Positions 7,235 through 8,708 of a DNA stretch of 8,708 nucleotides are shown here, in pieces. Origin of the DNA: Clostridiales bacterium (GTDB lineage Bacteria > Bacillota > Clostridia > Saccharofermentanales > UBA5734); contig DOFA01000153.1 in the NCBI GenBank assembly GCA_003532195.1, forward strand, positions 7,644 to 16,351. The letters are read 5' to 3'. Numbering within the stretch: the stretch's first letter is position 1; every line of letters starts with the position of its first letter. Below the pieces are notes generated by a model. That model was not told the DNA's origin and did not search any database. It saw only the letters and a list, made by a program, of their open reading frames with translations. Made by a program: the position numbers and the translations under genes.

Positions 7235-8708
7235 TCAGGGCGTGGCAATCTCATAAATTCTCTCGCCGAGCTGGACTTGCTCTTTGGAGTTCAGGATTTC
7301 GAGGACCTGATCGATGTCCCCCTTATCCTTGATTCCCGCCAGAAATACATCCCAATTATCGAAGCTTTCTGTGCCGGTAATAAACTTGATCTGCATTTCT
7401 GAGACATAAGTTCCAATAGGAGTCATGGTTTTTGAATAGATATCATTTTCCGCTGATGACAACGTCGGGCGCGGCTGGTTGATCCAGGGCATTAATTTGC
7501 CCGATTTCAATGCTTCAATGTTCATGTTGTTGGCTTCAATGGCGCTGGCCGGCATTGTCTTCAGAACATAAGAACGCATATCCAGGATGCCCAGGTGCGA
7601 GTCATAATTGATGCCGCGGCTCAGGGCGTACGTTCCATTTGGATTCATCGATGTTTTGGTTGCCGGCGTGAAATGTTTCAAGCCGTCTGTTCCCACGTAA
7701 TAAGTCAAGCCTTCGACACCCCAGTTGTAGATTGTTGAAAAATCTTCACCGTAGCACATATCAAAAAATGCTGCCAGCAGTTCAGGGTGCTCGCTCTTGG
7801 CATTGCAGGCCACGCCCCAAGTCGGCATGCCGTCATATAATCCGGAAGCAAATATTGTGTAGTTCTTGCCGCCGGATCCCTTCGGCGTGATAAAACTCCC
7901 GGCTGTCCAGTCGACAGGTGTCGATGTGCCATAGCCCATCAATTCGGTGAAGCCTTCCCAGTAATAGGCAAGAGCCCATTTCCCGGCGACCATTTTCGCC
8001 AGGGACTGATCCTGGGACTGCGTGTCGGCCTCAAGGTCCATCAAGCCTTCATTCCACATAGTGTTGATAAATTGCAGGGTGTTTTTATAGTTGTCATTCT
8101 CGAACGGACCATAATACCATTTGCGGGTTTCCTGATCGAAAGCGATACTGGTGTCCAGTCCGTACATGGTGCCGATCTCACCGACAATGCCGCCCGATCC
8201 ATAAACCGCCGGATATCCGGCAAAACCTTCAGCAGCCTTGATCTTACGCAGGACATCCAGTAATTCAGCATCGGTGGTCGGAATTTTCAGGTCCAGCTTT
8301 TCAAACAGGGTTTTGTTATAGGTCCACGCGTTGTTCGGCCAATCGGACGTTTTCTGGTTATACAGGACGTACCGATGGTCTTCCGCATCGACCAGGTAAT
8401 TGAACGCCGGATATTGGGCGGCCATGACCTGGACATTGGGCATGATGTCTTTGTAGGCGTTGAAATCCAGCAGCACGCCGGTTGGCCCGTATGTGGTCGT
8501 GACGTTGATTGCATTCACGACGGTGATGTCGTAAAGATCGCCCGCTGCCATGGTGGTTTCAATCTTGGTATAATAGTCGTCCCACCCGGTCAGGTCCCAG
8601 TCAAACTTGATGTTGCCGATTCTCTTGTAGATTTCCGCATCGATCAGATTGTCTTCTGGTGTGGAGAAATCTACCCACAACCCGGTAAACGTGATCTCGT
8701 CCCCTTTC
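7235..8708 (-). CDS. ABC transporter extracellular solute-binding protein, LplA-like (N-terminus cut by window edge)
   Basis: The frame is open from the right edge to a TGA at 7237-7235, giving 490 residues. A TTG at 8680-8678 could be read as a start, but the frame continues upstream and the sequence there (GDEITFTGLWVDF) looks like the first strand of a binding-protein lobe. The true start and the expected lipoprotein signal lie outside the window. Family marks, numbered from the edge: AAGDLYDI near 54-61, TYNKTLFEKLDLKIPTTDAEL at 129-149 (the classic binding-protein hinge-proximal motif), WGVACNAKSEHPELLAAFFD near 297-316, YNWGVEGLTYYV at 327-338, and a C-terminal SEMQIKFITG...FDNWDVFL near 436-456. 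This long type is usual for oligosaccharide importers of Bacillota. It would act on the outer face of the membrane with two permeases, which are not in this window. The enzymes encoded downstream suggest a glycan fragment as ligand. Confidence 0.88.
   Translation of the reverse strand, partial: KGDEITFTGLWVDFSTPEDNLIDAEIYKRIGNIKFDWDLTGWDDYYTKIETTMAAGDLYDITVVNAINVTTTYGPTGVLLDFNAYKDIMPNVQVMAAQYPAFNYLVDAEDHRYVLYNQKTSDWPNNAWTYNKTLFEKLDLKIPTTDAELLDVLRKIKAAEGFAGYPAVYGSGGIVGEIGTMYGLDTSIAFDQETRKWYYGPFENDNYKNTLQFINTMWNEGLMDLEADTQSQDQSLAKMVAGKWALAYYWEGFTELMGYGTSTPVDWTAGSFITPKGSGGKNYTIFASGLYDGMPTWGVACNAKSEHPELLAAFFDMCYGEDFSTIYNWGVEGLTYYVGTDGLKHFTPATKTSMNPNGTYALSRGINYDSHLGILDMRSYVLKTMPASAIEANNMNIEALKSGKLMPWINQPRPTLSSAENDIYSKTMTPIGTYVSEMQIKFITGTESFDNWDVFLAGIKDKGDIDQVLEILNSKEQVQLGERIYEIATP

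Noticed and set aside
8678..8680. TTG as the start of the solute-binding protein
   Set aside because: The frame continues upstream to the window edge with plausible binding-protein sequence. No Shine-Dalgarno precedes this TTG, and a start here would leave no signal peptide.

Overview
The window carries four genes, all on the minus strand, so transcription runs from high to low coordinates. The gene order is a solute-binding protein (cut by the right edge), a parallel beta-helix carbohydrate-active protein, a very large multidomain glycosidase-like protein, and a second beta-helix protein that is a paralogue of the first (cut by the left edge). The organism is probably a Gram-positive Bacillota member of middling GC (Paenibacillus-like or a clostridial relative). 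The reasons are the strong AGGAG-type ribosome binding sites, a TTG start behind one of them, and an LplA-like solute-binding protein of the long type used for oligosaccharides in that phylum. Genus cannot be fixed from the sequence alone.

Layout by region. 7235-8708 is the C-terminal 490 residues of the binding protein; its signal peptide lies beyond the window. 6939-7234 is a 296-bp gap without a convincing gene. It holds several inverted repeats, including a perfect 11-bp hairpin, and ends in the ribosome binding site of the next gene. 4920-6938 is a complete 672-residue right-handed beta-helix protein with GH141-like features. 1938-4859 is a 973-residue protein. It appears to join a glycosidase-type TIM barrel, a GATase-like domain, a beta-rich section and a C-terminal sugar-phosphate isomerase/AP-endonuclease-2-like TIM barrel. 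1-1919 is the second beta-helix protein, open for 639 codons and lacking only about 35 C-terminal residues. The last three genes are tightly spaced (60 bp, then 17-18 bp) and look like one operon.

Working model (inference): an oligosaccharide is captured outside the cell by the binding protein, imported by permeases encoded outside the window, and dismantled in the cytoplasm. None of the three enzyme-like proteins has a visible signal peptide. The two beta-helix proteins are about 70-75% identical by eye but differ clearly in base composition. This suggests an old duplication or separate acquisition, and perhaps two related linkages in one substrate. The most unusual element is the domain architecture of the 973-residue protein, whose C-terminal barrel seems to have lost metal-binding residues typical of its superfamily.
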